From: Sporosarcina sp. PTS2304 | GTDB taxonomy: Bacteria; Bacillota; Bacilli; Bacillales_A; Planococcaceae | Assembly: GCF_003351785.1 (NCBI RefSeq) | Contig: NZ_CP031230.1 | Span: forward strand, 2,265,001-2,329,000 | DNA: 64,000 bases | Reading direction: 5' to 3' | Part shown: positions 28,985 to 37,649 of the stretch, one piece after another | Layout: every line of letters begins with the position of its first letter | Numbering within the stretch: the first letter of the stretch is position 1 | Notes under the pieces: generated by a model | The model's database searches: none | Told to the model about the DNA's origin: nothing | The model's input: the letters and a program-made list of their open reading frames with translations, nothing else | Program-made: the position numbers and the translations under genes

Positions 28985-30454
28985 TTAGTTATTGCCGACT
29001 TGTTGCCAAGTTAGAAAATTAATAGAAACTTCCACTTTGCCTTGCTTATATTCAAAAGAGATCATTCCGTTATACTTCGTTACTAGTTGTTTAACAATTG
29101 TCAGACCAAGCCCATTACTTCCAATGCCCTTCGTACAAATAAACGGGTCAAAAACATGCGCTCTGATTTCTTCTGGCACTCGCTCGCTGGCATTGCTCAC
29201 TGTAACCACAGAATCAGCAAGTACTACATGAATAGTCGTATTAGCTATACCGTATTTAATCGCATTATCAAGTAAGTTTATGAAAATTTGTTGCAACTCA
29301 TCCTGATTTCCAAGGATGACATGGTCTACACCTTCTATTTCAATTGTCATCTGTTGCCGTTTCGCTTCTATGTTCATATCTTCCACAACCGATATAATAA
29401 GCGGGAGTAAATGAATCGGCTTCAATTCCTTTGATACTATAGATGTTTCACTTTTCGATAGCTCTATTAAATCAATAACCATGCGATTCATCCGATCACT
29501 TTCTAAACGGATTTTTTGCGTAGCTTTGTGTAAAAATTCAGGATCATCAAAAGTAGGATCACCTATGATTTGCGCATAACCAGAGATTGTAGTTAATGGG
29601 GTTTTTAGTTCATGGGTAATATTATTGAAAAACGAAGTACGCATCTTTTCTAGGATAAGCACTTTGTCTTTTTCTTGTTCGACACGATCTATATGCAACT
29701 TAATGCTATGCTGCATATCGTTAAAACTATTCGCAAGCACTTCTATTTCATCCTTTGAATGAACTTCTACCTTCTGTTGATAATCCCCCGTGGCCACGAG
29801 TTTCGTCGCCTCGGTCAATCGCAGTAACGGCTGAATAATTCGTGTTGTAACGAATAGTGAAATGACAAATACTCCAATAAATAAGGAAGCAATCAATAAT
29901 GTAAAGCTCCTTAGCACACTATTATTGCGTTTGATCATTGCCGTATAATCACTTGTAAAGCGTAGGACTCCAAGGAACTCATTATCGATATATACTGGAT
30001 ATGCAAAATAGATCAATGTGCCTCCCTCTAGATCTTGTCGTGTGAAAGATGCTTTATTTGCAAAAGCCGCTTGTAGTTCGGGCGCTGACGCTTGTTCACT
30101 GTCCATTTGATACACTTGGTTCTCTACTAAAAATTGCTGATCAATCGGTACCGCCTCATATACAAACTGTCCTTGACGATCATATATAGCTACGCTTTGC
30201 GTCTGTAACTTACTCAACTCTTGTGCAATCCCGACGCCAGACTCTTCAAAAAGGTCTTCCTTTGGTGGGTGAATTTGTGCAAACTGCTTACTATACTCTC
30301 GCGTTGTATACTGAAGCTTCTTCATATCATTTTCAATTACTGCTAAACTATTTTCTGCCAAAGAATCTTTCATGACTTGTTGCACAAAAATGGCTACTAA
30401 GGTAAACAAGACGAAATAACTTAGAAGAAACTTTTTGCGGATCGTCCATTTCAT
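28985..30454 (-). CDS. Membrane sensor histidine kinase
   Basis: The 489-residue protein has an N-terminal membrane helix, an extracytoplasmic sensor (about 30-175), a second helix, and HAMP (IIQPLLRLTEATKLVATGDY). HisKA follows with the phospho-acceptor in FFNNITHELKTPLTTISGY, then a HATPase with N box LQQIFINLLDNAIKYG. The G1 box, usually DxGxG, reads VSNASERVPEE here, while G2 (GSNGLGLTIVKQL) is intact, so nucleotide binding may be atypical. It lies 4 bases after the response regulator gene. The signal is unknown. Confidence 0.9.
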   Translation of the reverse strand: MKWTIRKKFLLSYFVLFTLVAIFVQQVMKDSLAENSLAVIENDMKKLQYTTREYSKQFAQIHPPKEDLFEESGVGIAQELSKLQTQSVAIYDRQGQFVYEAVPIDQQFLVENQVYQMDSEQASAPELQAAFANKASFTRQDLEGGTLIYFAYPVYIDNEFLGVLRFTSDYTAMIKRNNSVLRSFTLLIASLFIGVFVISLFVTTRIIQPLLRLTEATKLVATGDYQQKVEVHSKDEIEVLANSFNDMQHSIKLHIDRVEQEKDKVLILEKMRTSFFNNITHELKTPLTTISGYAQIIGDPTFDDPEFLHKATQKIRLESDRMNRMVIDLIELSKSETSIVSKELKPIHLLPLIISVVEDMNIEAKRQQMTIEIEGVDHVILGNQDELQQIFINLLDNAIKYGIANTTIHVVLADSVVTVSNASERVPEEIRAHVFDPFICTKGIGSNGLGLTIVKQLVTKYNGMISFEYKQGKVEVSINFLTWQQVGNN

Positions 30455-30458
30455 TCAG

Positions 30459-31145
30459 TTATTCCCCTCTCATCTTATACCCCACACCAAAAACTGTTTC
30501 AATAATGGGTATAGAGTTTTTGTCGGTTATTTTTTTCCGTACACGTTGCACATGAACATCGACCGTCCGAATATCTCCTTCAAACCAATAATCCCAAACG
30601 TGATCTAATATTTCTTCACGTGTAAACACTCGGTTTTTGTTCTGTGCAAATAACAGCAATAGCTCATATTCTTTCGGCTTCAAAGGAACTACTTCCTCAT
30701 TTTTAAAAACTGCATGGGAACGGGGCTCTATTCTGACACTTTCAGTAATTCGGATAGATGAAAACGGACTTGATTGATGTTGGCGACGAAGTAGTGCTTT
30801 CACACGCGCAAGTACTTCCCTTACATCGAACGGCTTTGTCATATAGTCATCTGCACCTAACTCAAGCCCCAGTACTTTATCGACAATATCATCACGCGCA
30901 GTCAACATGAGAATAGGGATTGCACTACTCTCTGTAAGATTCTTACAAATATCAAAACCTGTCATATCTGGCAGCATTAAATCTAGAATTACCAAATGAG
31001 GATTCACACCTTCAAATAATCGAAGCCCTTCTTCTCCAGTTGCTGCGCTATGTACAATAAATCCTTCCTTACGAAGCGCATATGTTAGAATATCAGCTAT
31101 AGATTCTTCATCCTCTATAAGTAGAATTGCTTGTTTAGTTGCCAT
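30459..31145 (-). CDS. OmpR-family response regulator
   Basis: The 228-residue protein has a receiver domain with acidic pocket IEDEES, phospho-site in LVILDLMLPDM (Asp about 54), switch residues PILMLTARDD and GADDYMTKPFD, and a C-terminal winged helix (YELLLLFAQNKNRVFTREEI, FEGDIRTVDVHVQRVRKKI). It is the cognate regulator of the adjacent kinase and probably controls the lipoprotein gene in the same operon. All phosphorylation residues are intact. Confidence 0.93.
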   Translation of the reverse strand: MATKQAILLIEDEESIADILTYALRKEGFIVHSAATGEEGLRLFEGVNPHLVILDLMLPDMTGFDICKNLTESSAIPILMLTARDDIVDKVLGLELGADDYMTKPFDVREVLARVKALLRRQHQSSPFSSIRITESVRIEPRSHAVFKNEEVVPLKPKEYELLLLFAQNKNRVFTREEILDHVWDYWFEGDIRTVDVHVQRVRKKITDKNSIPIIETVFGVGYKMRGE

Positions 31146-31241
31146 TGTTTTCTCCTTGTCGATACATCTAGTTTTTCTTTTAGTTTACTAGAAAGTTATT
31201 GCCAAATTGTTGCTTATTGGAAAGCAGTTCTAAAATCCACG

Positions 31242-31271
31242 AAAAAAAGAGAACCTAATAAAAGTTCTCCT
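31242..31271 (-). terminator. Terminator of the GGDEF gene
   Basis: Read on the minus strand, GAGAAC and GTTCTC (31264-31269 and 31249-31254) form a stem followed by seven T. It is downstream of the diguanylate cyclase-like gene. Confidence 0.65.
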
Positions 31272-31411
31272 CATTTCACCATTCATTTTCATAACAAACA
31301 CGATCATTACTTCATTTAGAAGCGCTCGTTTAGTCTACTTTATAGACGAAGACTTAGTTCATGCTTTTAATTCCATATAAAATGATCATGACAAGTAGCT
31401 AGTAATATCTG

Positions 31412-32047
31412 CTATTCGTTCTTCATATCATACATCTTTGCATCTGCCTGGTGAATTAGTTCTTCAAAACATTCACCATCATCTGGATAAATGGCAATGC
31501 CTATCGACGCATCAATTTTAGGAATAGATTCTATAGACATATTTGCTAATTGCTTTTTAAATTTCTTAACATACTCTGTTTGAAAACATTCTTTGATGTT
31601 CGGGATGATATGTACAAATTCATCGCCACCCCAACGCACTATAAGATCATCATCTTTTGCATTCATTTTTATCAAATTTGCGACATACCGTAGTAGTTCG
31701 TCCCCTTTTTGATGACCATACGTATCATTCACTGTTTTAAACTTATCCAAATCAATCAATACTACGCCCATTTTCTTTCCTTTAACTTTGCATGTAGATG
31801 CTCGTTTTTTAAATACCGTATGAACGGTTCGTCTGTTGTATGCATTGGTCAACGGATCTTTCTCTGCATAATATTTAGCTACATCGTATTGCCGCCCTGC
31901 TAGCCATGCGACTAGTAAGAAAATAGCCGTCAAAATGAAAAAGCTGGCTTGAAATGGGTACTGCAAATATTGATGATAATAAACATAACGAATCCCGTTG
32001 AACAATATAACAATCCCAACAGCAAGGATTCTCCCTTTATATGTCAT
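31412..32047 (-). CDS. Membrane GGDEF diguanylate cyclase
   Basis: The 211-residue protein has two N-terminal membrane helices (about 7-22 and 35-50) and one GGDEF domain. The catalytic motif RWGGDEF (about 138-144), metal Asp in LIDLDKFKTVND and guanine-contact Asp116 in GHQKGDELL are intact, so it should make cyclic di-GMP. No RxxD inhibitory site is seen five residues before GGDEF. There is no sensor beyond the short membrane part. It is monocistronic. It could supply ligand for the GEMM-I riboswitch at 58428-58520, which is inference. Confidence 0.9.
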   Translation of the reverse strand: MTYKGRILAVGIVILFNGIRYVYYHQYLQYPFQASFFILTAIFLLVAWLAGRQYDVAKYYAEKDPLTNAYNRRTVHTVFKKRASTCKVKGKKMGVVLIDLDKFKTVNDTYGHQKGDELLRYVANLIKMNAKDDDLIVRWGGDEFVHIIPNIKECFQTEYVKKFKKQLANMSIESIPKIDASIGIAIYPDDGECFEELIHQADAKMYDMKNE

Positions 32048-32154
32048 TCTATATCTCCAAGTCCATTAATCTTTTTATCTAATTTTAGCATACGCCTATC
32101 AGACTAGAAAGGGAAATTCTATCAGGAGTATAGTTTGGCATGGATAATTTTTCT

Positions 32155-33261
32155 TTATGGTCTGCCGAATGACTGACTATAGAAATGTCCCGACTGAACC
32201 ATTTGACGAACTCTTTCCAAGCGAATCTTTTCATACGTTTTCAATATTTCTTCAAACGATTGCCGGTGTCTTTTTGCAACACACTCCCCTAATACAACCG
32301 CGTCTTGCAATGATTCGTTAAATCCACTGGCCGTTACAGGAGCAGGAACATGAGCCGCGTCTCCAACGAGTGCAAGTCTGCCGTTTACTAAGCGCGACGG
32401 AACATATTCTTTAATAGGAATTCCGATTAACGTTCGCGTTTCAATTCCATATAAAGCGGCAAAACGCCAAGGTTCCGGCCATTTTGCCGCTTCACTCGCC
32501 AACTGATCAAGCGTTGGTTGCGGAACATCTTCTCCATCTAACGAATGGCGCACGACCATGCCTTCTACACAGCCAACTTCACGCAACATTTCACTTTGTT
32601 TATTGTCATACCACGTACAACCGATTCTACGACTTTTTTCCGGATCATCCGTTTCAATAATCGAACCGAATTTAAAGCCATCCCAGCTGTCGAACATATC
32701 TACAGTCGGTCCGTCTACAGTAGAAGCCAATTGCATCGTATTCGGTAATTCTTCTTCTCCTACCGAGGCAATCCATCCCATATATCCAGCATAGGTCGCA
32801 TCAGGTTGGTCGGGTGCGACAGCTTTCCTTACATGACTCCTATGTCCATCTGCTCCGATGACGAAGTCCGCTTTCAACGTTTCTTCTTTATCCGTCACAA
32901 CCCATGCTTGTTCCTGATCTTGTCCTACTGATTCCACGCGTGTGTTGTAACGTAACGTAATTCGTTGATCCTTCTTCGCAACTTCACGTAAACGCGATTC
33001 AATAGTCGACCAAAGTTGTACAGAATCTTCGCCATTAGATACGAGTCGTTTCAGCAAAGTTTCTGTTTTGGATCGCCCGAATGTCCCACCATTTACCCGT
33101 AAACCTGAGCCTCCCTGACGATGTTCGCTCACTTTTTCTACTATTGTTACGTTCATATTTTCTTGCGCCAATGCAATTCCCGTCATCAGTCCCGCCAATG
33201 AACCACCTACAATAATCACACTATGAGAAGACTCTTTTGGATTTCCAAATAGATTCTTCAC
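32155..33261 (-). CDS. FAD-dependent aromatic-type monooxygenase
   Basis: The start is GTG 33261 (8 bases after AAGGGG) rather than GTG 33270, giving 368 residues. The N-terminal Rossmann motif reads VIIVGGSLAGLMTGIALA with VEK at the strand 2 end, the middle has VIGADGHRSHVRK (the DG motif), and the C-terminal FAD motif is LALVGDAAHVPAPV. These define the PHBH/UbiH class of flavin monooxygenases that hydroxylate aromatic or heterocyclic substrates with NAD(P)H. The substrate is unknown and no pathway genes flank it. Confidence 0.85.
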   Translation of the reverse strand: MKNLFGNPKESSHSVIIVGGSLAGLMTGIALAQENMNVTIVEKVSEHRQGGSGLRVNGGTFGRSKTETLLKRLVSNGEDSVQLWSTIESRLREVAKKDQRITLRYNTRVESVGQDQEQAWVVTDKEETLKADFVIGADGHRSHVRKAVAPDQPDATYAGYMGWIASVGEEELPNTMQLASTVDGPTVDMFDSWDGFKFGSIIETDDPEKSRRIGCTWYDNKQSEMLREVGCVEGMVVRHSLDGEDVPQPTLDQLASEAAKWPEPWRFAALYGIETRTLIGIPIKEYVPSRLVNGRLALVGDAAHVPAPVTASGFNESLQDAVVLGECVAKRHRQSFEEILKTYEKIRLERVRQMVQSGHFYSQSFGRP

Positions 33262-33389
33262 GAGTTCCACCCCTTCATTTCTGAGTAGTATATCATCTCA
33301 CCATGGCGTATAGTCAAACGGGCTTTGATGCAATAGAAAGAGTTTACCCCACCTGCTCATACCATTACTAAGTGTTTCTGTAGATGAAT

Positions 33390-33956
33390 TCATACACGGA
33401 GCGAACCGCGGAACCCTCTTCCCGCATAATAAGATTCCGCACCATTATGATAGACGAAGACCGTATCGTAGCGGCGGTCACAAAAGATAGCTCCGCCCAG
33501 TTTACGAATAGCAACCGGTGTTTGTATCCAACTAGATGTTTTCTTATCATACTCACCGAGTGTTTGAAGCTTACGATATTCTTCTTCTGTTAATAACTCA
33601 ATCCCCATCATTTCAGCAAGCTCGACTGCACTATGTTGTGGTTTGTTTTTCTTTCTTGATTGAAGCGCTTCTAAATCATAGCAAGTACTTCTACGACCTG
33701 CTGGACTTTCCGCTGCACAATCATAAAAAATATATTCATCCGTTTGTTCATCATAACCGACTACATTCGGCTCGCCGCCTGTCTCTTCCATCTTACTCAA
33801 TGACCACAATTTTTCATTATTTGATTCAAGTTTTTTTTGCACATGACTCCATTTTATATCTTTATGAAGAGTTGGATGTTTCTCGAAACGCTCTTGCAAT
33901 AGTTGAAGAAGTTGCTCCCGCTGTTTTGATGATAACGTATTGCCTACATTTTTCAT
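33390..33956 (-). CDS. DUF4256 family protein
   Basis: ATG 33956 gives good spacing to GGAGG; the upstream ATG 33962 is only 2 bases from it. The 188-residue protein has the family segments GGEPNVVGYDEQTDEYIFYD, CAAESPAGRRSTCYDLEAL, and a C-terminal AIFCDRRYDTVFVYHNGAES. DUF4256 proteins are widespread in Bacillales with no known function. It is a single gene. Confidence 0.82.
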   Translation of the reverse strand: MKNVGNTLSSKQREQLLQLLQERFEKHPTLHKDIKWSHVQKKLESNNEKLWSLSKMEETGGEPNVVGYDEQTDEYIFYDCAAESPAGRRSTCYDLEALQSRKKNKPQHSAVELAEMMGIELLTEEEYRKLQTLGEYDKKTSSWIQTPVAIRKLGGAIFCDRRYDTVFVYHNGAESYYAGRGFRGSLRV

Positions 33957-34081
33957 CTTCATTTCCTCCCCACAATGTTATTCACTTCACGTACTAGTAT
34001 ACGTTGATTTGATGCACACGAAACATTTTACATATGTTGTTCGTTATAAGTAAAACAAACTATTCAAGGAGTTTGATTCGT

Positions 34082-34609
34082 ATGTTAATTGTACTACTAA
34101 GTAGTGCACTTTTTTTACTCGTCATCGTATGTATGAAACCACTGCTCATCGGAATCGTTTCACCCGCAAATTTCCTTGCTAGAAAACTGGCTGCGGCCTA
34201 TTGGTTCCAGCAGACCGTATGGAGCAGTTTATTTTTATTTCTTTTAAACGCTCTGCTTTTTAGTGCTACCGCTGCCATTTTATTTATATTATCTTATGCA
34301 TTTATTCCATTTCTTCATTTACCTGTAATGATAGGTGCTGTATTGTGTAGTCTATTTTCATGGATTTCTATTTATCATGCAGATCGGAAAAGCAGAAAGC
34401 AACGCTTGGTGATGGCAGGACTCGGCAGCAGTTTCTATCTCTGCCTCTTTGCCTTTATCACTTATCGCATATTTACTCCAATAATTGGAACCGAAATATC
34501 AGAGCAAGATGATTTCATGGAATTTATCGGACTGTTCTTCATGGGGCTAGTCTCTCTCACTGCGTGGTTTGTTTGTTTACTAATTACAGGGATTTATCGC
34601 AAGGAATAA
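34082..34609 (+). CDS. Small integral membrane protein, unknown
   Basis: ATG 34082 is preceded by AAGGAG, so the frame extension to 34034 is not used. The 175-residue protein has five likely membrane helices: about 2-20, 45-80 (one or two), 82-102, 112-135 and 150-172. It has a basic loop HADRKSRKQR and an acidic outer loop SEQDDFME. I do not recognise a family. It ends at a strong terminator. Confidence 0.6.
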   Translation: MLIVLLSSALFLLVIVCMKPLLIGIVSPANFLARKLAAAYWFQQTVWSSLFLFLLNALLFSATAAILFILSYAFIPFLHLPVMIGAVLCSLFSWISIYHADRKSRKQRLVMAGLGSSFYLCLFAFITYRIFTPIIGTEISEQDDFMEFIGLFFMGLVSLTAWFVCLLITGIYRKE

Positions 34610-34631
34610 TAAATAGTCTGCTTCAAAAAAA

Positions 34632-34680
34632 CAAACTGCTAGTTATTCCAAAAAACGGAATAACTAGCAGTTTGTATGTT
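34632..34680. terminator. Strong hairpin terminator
   Basis: An 18-base perfect stem (34632-34649 with 34657-34674) lies between the membrane protein and gntR genes, which converge here. Confidence 0.85.
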
Positions 34681-34736
34681 GTATATGCATAGAAGATTCA
34701 GTACATCGCACTTTGTTTTGTATACCTTCTGACGGA

Positions 34737-35402
34737 TTATATGGGAGCATTTGAATAATAGCGCATAAAACGTTTCTCTACATTATCTAAATGAACAACC
34801 ATCTTATTTTTTGACAATCGAACATCCTTTTTTTTCAGAGCTTCCACAATTTCAATATGTTCTTGGTACGCATCCTTAGCACTTTGCGGCACTGTGCTGG
34901 ACAATATTAAAAATGCACGATTCACTCCAGTATTGATCCGTTCAATCATTTTTTTTAATTCAGCATTATTATTTAGAGAAGCGAGAAGGATATGAAATTC
35001 ACGATCCAACTCGATAAAGTCTTGATAATTATCGCGGTTAATCGCATCGGACTGTTCAGAAAGATTTTCTACTAATGTAGCTATGAATTCCGTATTCACA
35101 TGCGCGACTACTTTTTCTATACTGTGCACTTCAAGAATACTTCTGATTTCCATAAATTCAAGAGAATTTTCTTTAGTGAAACTGGCAACAATCGCCGGTC
35201 TGCCTTTCATCTGAATGACCAGTCCCTCTGCTGCTAATCTATTTAGTGCATCTCTAAGAGGCGTTCGGCTAATCCCTAGGTTTTTTGACAAACTTTCTTC
35301 CGGTAGAGCTTCCTCATCTTTTAGTTCACCCGTGATAATTGCTTTTTTCAATAGATTATACGCTTGATCCGCCAATGTTTCGCTCGGTCTAATTATTTTC
35401 AT
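34737..35402 (-). CDS. GntR/FadR-type regulator with FCD domain
   Basis: The 221-residue protein has an N-terminal winged helix (LPEESLSKNLGISRTPLRDA, LNRLAAEGLVIQ) and a C-terminal FCD ligand domain with the expected metal-site residues in the EIRSILEV and FIELDREFHILLA helices. It is the last gene of the TRAP operon. FCD regulators usually sense the carboxylate that the neighbouring transporter brings in. The likely operators are the GTATAC-type palindromes at 37589, 38806 and 38988. Confidence 0.9.
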   Translation of the reverse strand: MKIIRPSETLADQAYNLLKKAIITGELKDEEALPEESLSKNLGISRTPLRDALNRLAAEGLVIQMKGRPAIVASFTKENSLEFMEIRSILEVHSIEKVVAHVNTEFIATLVENLSEQSDAINRDNYQDFIELDREFHILLASLNNNAELKKMIERINTGVNRAFLILSSTVPQSAKDAYQEHIEIVEALKKKDVRLSKNKMVVHLDNVEKRFMRYYSNAPI

Positions 35403-35465
35403 GTTCCCACCCGCATTCTATTAGTATAAGAAGTATTTACAGTCGTTATTAATAAAGTACCGTTA

Positions 35466-35804
35466 TTAATACACAATTGCAATTAATTCTATTTCCATAT
35501 CATGGGGATTTTCTAAGCCGTGACTTTGTCCTTTTGTAATTAAACACAAGTCCCCCGCCTTGACCGGAACACGTTCTTCTAAATGGTTTAGAAAAATCCC
35601 TTCACCACGCAAAATATAGTAAGCTTCCGCGTCTTTTGTATGAAGATGATAGCCTATAGATGCGTGTGGTTCCACAATGACTGTCGCAAACAATGCAAGA
35701 CCCTCTACTTGATCTTCTTCAGTGAGATTTTTTTGTATATGAACGCGACCACATCCTTGATGTAAATTCTCCAAACAACTAGTTTCTTTCACACGTTTAA
35801 TCAT
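35466..35804 (-). CDS. Small single-domain cupin
   Basis: ATG 35804 (9 bases after AAAGG) is chosen over TTG 35813. The 112-residue protein has cupin motif 1 (GYHLHTKDAEAYYILRGEG) with the His, His and Glu metal ligands, and motif 2 (AGDLCLITKGQSHGLENP) with the last His. The metal site seems complete. It sits between dctM and gntR, so it may isomerise, bind or oxidise the transported compound, or act as a sensor. No exact function can be given. Confidence 0.8.
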   Translation of the reverse strand: MIKRVKETSCLENLHQGCGRVHIQKNLTEEDQVEGLALFATVIVEPHASIGYHLHTKDAEAYYILRGEGIFLNHLEERVPVKAGDLCLITKGQSHGLENPHDMEIELIAIVY

Positions 35805-35809
35805 GTCTA

Positions 35810-37096
35810 TCAACCTTTACTAAAGAGATTTGGAAGCGCCGTAGAAATACTCGGAACAAAAATGATAATTAAAACGACTAATGCTACGATACCAATTATA
35901 TGAAGAACATATGGGAATGTATTTTCAATACCCATTTTTCTATCCGTAATACTGCACCCTGCAATCAGTGAAAGTCCTACAGGAGGAGTAATATTAGCCA
36001 AAGCAAAGTTCATAATAAGTACCATTCCAAAATGAATCGGATCAATACCGTAATTCATTGCGATTGGCATGAAAATTGGGCTCAAAAGTATAATCAGGGA
36101 CGTTACTTCTGTTAACGTACCTAATACTAATAAAATGACAGAGACGATCAATAAAAATTGCAATGGAGTATGCGCCATCTTCAAGAAGAATTCAGAAATC
36201 ATCGCCGGAATTCGATTCGCTGTTAATACATATGTAAACGCATTAGCGAATGAAATGATGATTAAAATAATAGCAGAAGTAACTGCTGAATTTGCCATAA
36301 TATCTTTGAATACACGAATATTCAATTCTCTATAAAATAAAGATAAAATGAATCCGTAGACAACCGCGATGACTGCAGCTTCTGTAGCCGTTACTAATCC
36401 GCTGAAAATTCCTCCTAAAATAAAGATTGGAGACATTAATGGGAAAAATGCTTCTCTGCAAATCTTCCAAAACTCTTTGCCACTAAGCTTTTTAGTTTCA
36501 ATTACGCCATATCCTTGCTTCTTAGACATATAAGAAACGTACACACAAAAAGCTACTGTTAATAATAGACCCGGTAAAAATCCGGCAATGAATAACTTCC
36601 CGATAGATATATTTGCGGTAATGCCTAAAATTACCATCGTTATACTCGGTGGAATAATTAGTCCTAATACACCTGCCGGACCAATAATACTCGCTATAAA
36701 GGAATTACTATACCGCTGTTCTTTCATTCTAGGCACAATTACAGAACCTACTGCATATGTTGTAGCAACCGTAGATCCTGATACCGCTCCAAAAAATGCA
36801 CTTGTCACAACAGCAGTCATACCTAACCCGCCTGCGAATCTACCAACTAGCGCATCCGCTAATGCCATTAATCTCTTTGTCAATCCGCCTTTCCCCATAA
36901 TATTCCCTGCAAGTATAAATAGGGGTAAAGCTAAATAAGAGAAATTATTGACACCGGAAAACATGCGTTGTATTAAAATCTCTAAAGATACATCACTAAA
37001 GAAAAGAGCACCCATTGAAACTAGTCCGATCGTGAAAGCAATGGGCATACCAAGAAATAGGAGAGTGAAAAACGCTACTAATATAGCTATAATCAT
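35810..37096 (-). CDS. dctM: TRAP transporter large permease (DctM)
   Basis: The 428-residue protein is hydrophobic throughout, with about 12-13 helices, and has the DctM signatures FILAGNIMGKGGLTKRL, FFGAVSGSTVATTYAVGSV and IIPPSITMVILG. It forms the sodium-coupled elevator domain of the TRAP transporter. Its start overlaps the dctQ stop by 4 bases. The imported substrate is likely a carboxylate, not determinable here. Confidence 0.93.
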   Translation of the reverse strand: MIIAILVAFFTLLFLGMPIAFTIGLVSMGALFFSDVSLEILIQRMFSGVNNFSYLALPLFILAGNIMGKGGLTKRLMALADALVGRFAGGLGMTAVVTSAFFGAVSGSTVATTYAVGSVIVPRMKEQRYSNSFIASIIGPAGVLGLIIPPSITMVILGITANISIGKLFIAGFLPGLLLTVAFCVYVSYMSKKQGYGVIETKKLSGKEFWKICREAFFPLMSPIFILGGIFSGLVTATEAAVIAVVYGFILSLFYRELNIRVFKDIMANSAVTSAIILIIISFANAFTYVLTANRIPAMISEFFLKMAHTPLQFLLIVSVILLVLGTLTEVTSLIILLSPIFMPIAMNYGIDPIHFGMVLIMNFALANITPPVGLSLIAGCSITDRKMGIENTFPYVLHIIGIVALVVLIIIFVPSISTALPNLFSKG

Positions 37097-37575
37097 AAAC
37101 TAGCCTCCCCTTGGTTTGATGGATCGGGTTCTATAATATTTAAGATAATAAAGTAAATAGAAAATATCGCACTAATCGGAATGACGATATAAAATAGCCC
37201 CATTGGTAATTGCAATGTAGAAGAAGTTGTACTCATCGTCGCCATCGTTAATTTAAAGCCATAGACAGCAATGACTGCGAACATTCCAATGGTCACTGCA
37301 TAAATGATGCGATCAATGACTTTCTGAAACTTTTCATTCGCTAGTCCAACAAAGTATCTGACACCTAAATGCATTCTTTCGTGGATTGCTAAACTCGTCC
37401 CTAAAAATGTAAGCCATATAACTAATAATCTTGCCAATTCTTCTGTTCCAGGTAATGAATACTTGATAAATCGCGAGAATACCTGAACGAATACGATAAC
37501 AGTCAGACCTGTAATGACAAGTATGCATAAAGCAGTGATGATTTTTACAATCCATGATGTAATAGTAGATAACAT
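37093..37575 (-). CDS. dctQ: TRAP transporter small permease (DctQ)
   Basis: The 160-residue protein has four membrane helices and the family segment TEELARLLVIWLTFLGTSLA followed by HLGVRYFV. DctQ scaffolds DctM in the membrane. It is preceded by GGGGAGG and by an operator-like palindrome (37589-37601), and is separated from dctP by a terminator. Confidence 0.9.
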   Translation of the reverse strand: MLSTITSWIVKIITALCILVITGLTVIVFVQVFSRFIKYSLPGTEELARLLVIWLTFLGTSLAIHERMHLGVRYFVGLANEKFQKVIDRIIYAVTIGMFAVIAVYGFKLTMATMSTTSSTLQLPMGLFYIVIPISAIFSIYFIILNIIEPDPSNQGEASL

Positions 37576-37588
37576 GCTTTTCCTCCCC

Positions 37589-37601
37589 GTATACCGTATA
37601 T
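37589..37601. promoter_or_regulatory. Putative GntR operator 3
   Basis: GTATACCGTATAT is a near match to the GTATACTGTATAC sites at 38808 and 38988. It lies between the dctP terminator and the dctQ start, suggesting separate control of dctQM. Confidence 0.45.
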
Positions 37602-37612
37602 TCTATATTTCC

Positions 37613-37643
37613 AAAAAAATCTCTCCTAATTCAAGGAGAGATT
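37613..37643 (-). terminator. Intercistronic terminator after dctP
   Basis: On the minus strand AATCTCTCCT and AGGAGAGATT form a 10-base stem followed by seven T, right after the dctP stop. It would give more binding protein than permease. Confidence 0.85.
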
Positions 37644-37649
37644 CAGTTC

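Noticed and set aside
33536..33997. Plus-strand open frame of 153 residues opposite the DUF4256 gene
   Set aside because: It is antisense to a clear family member, with no ribosome site and biased composition.
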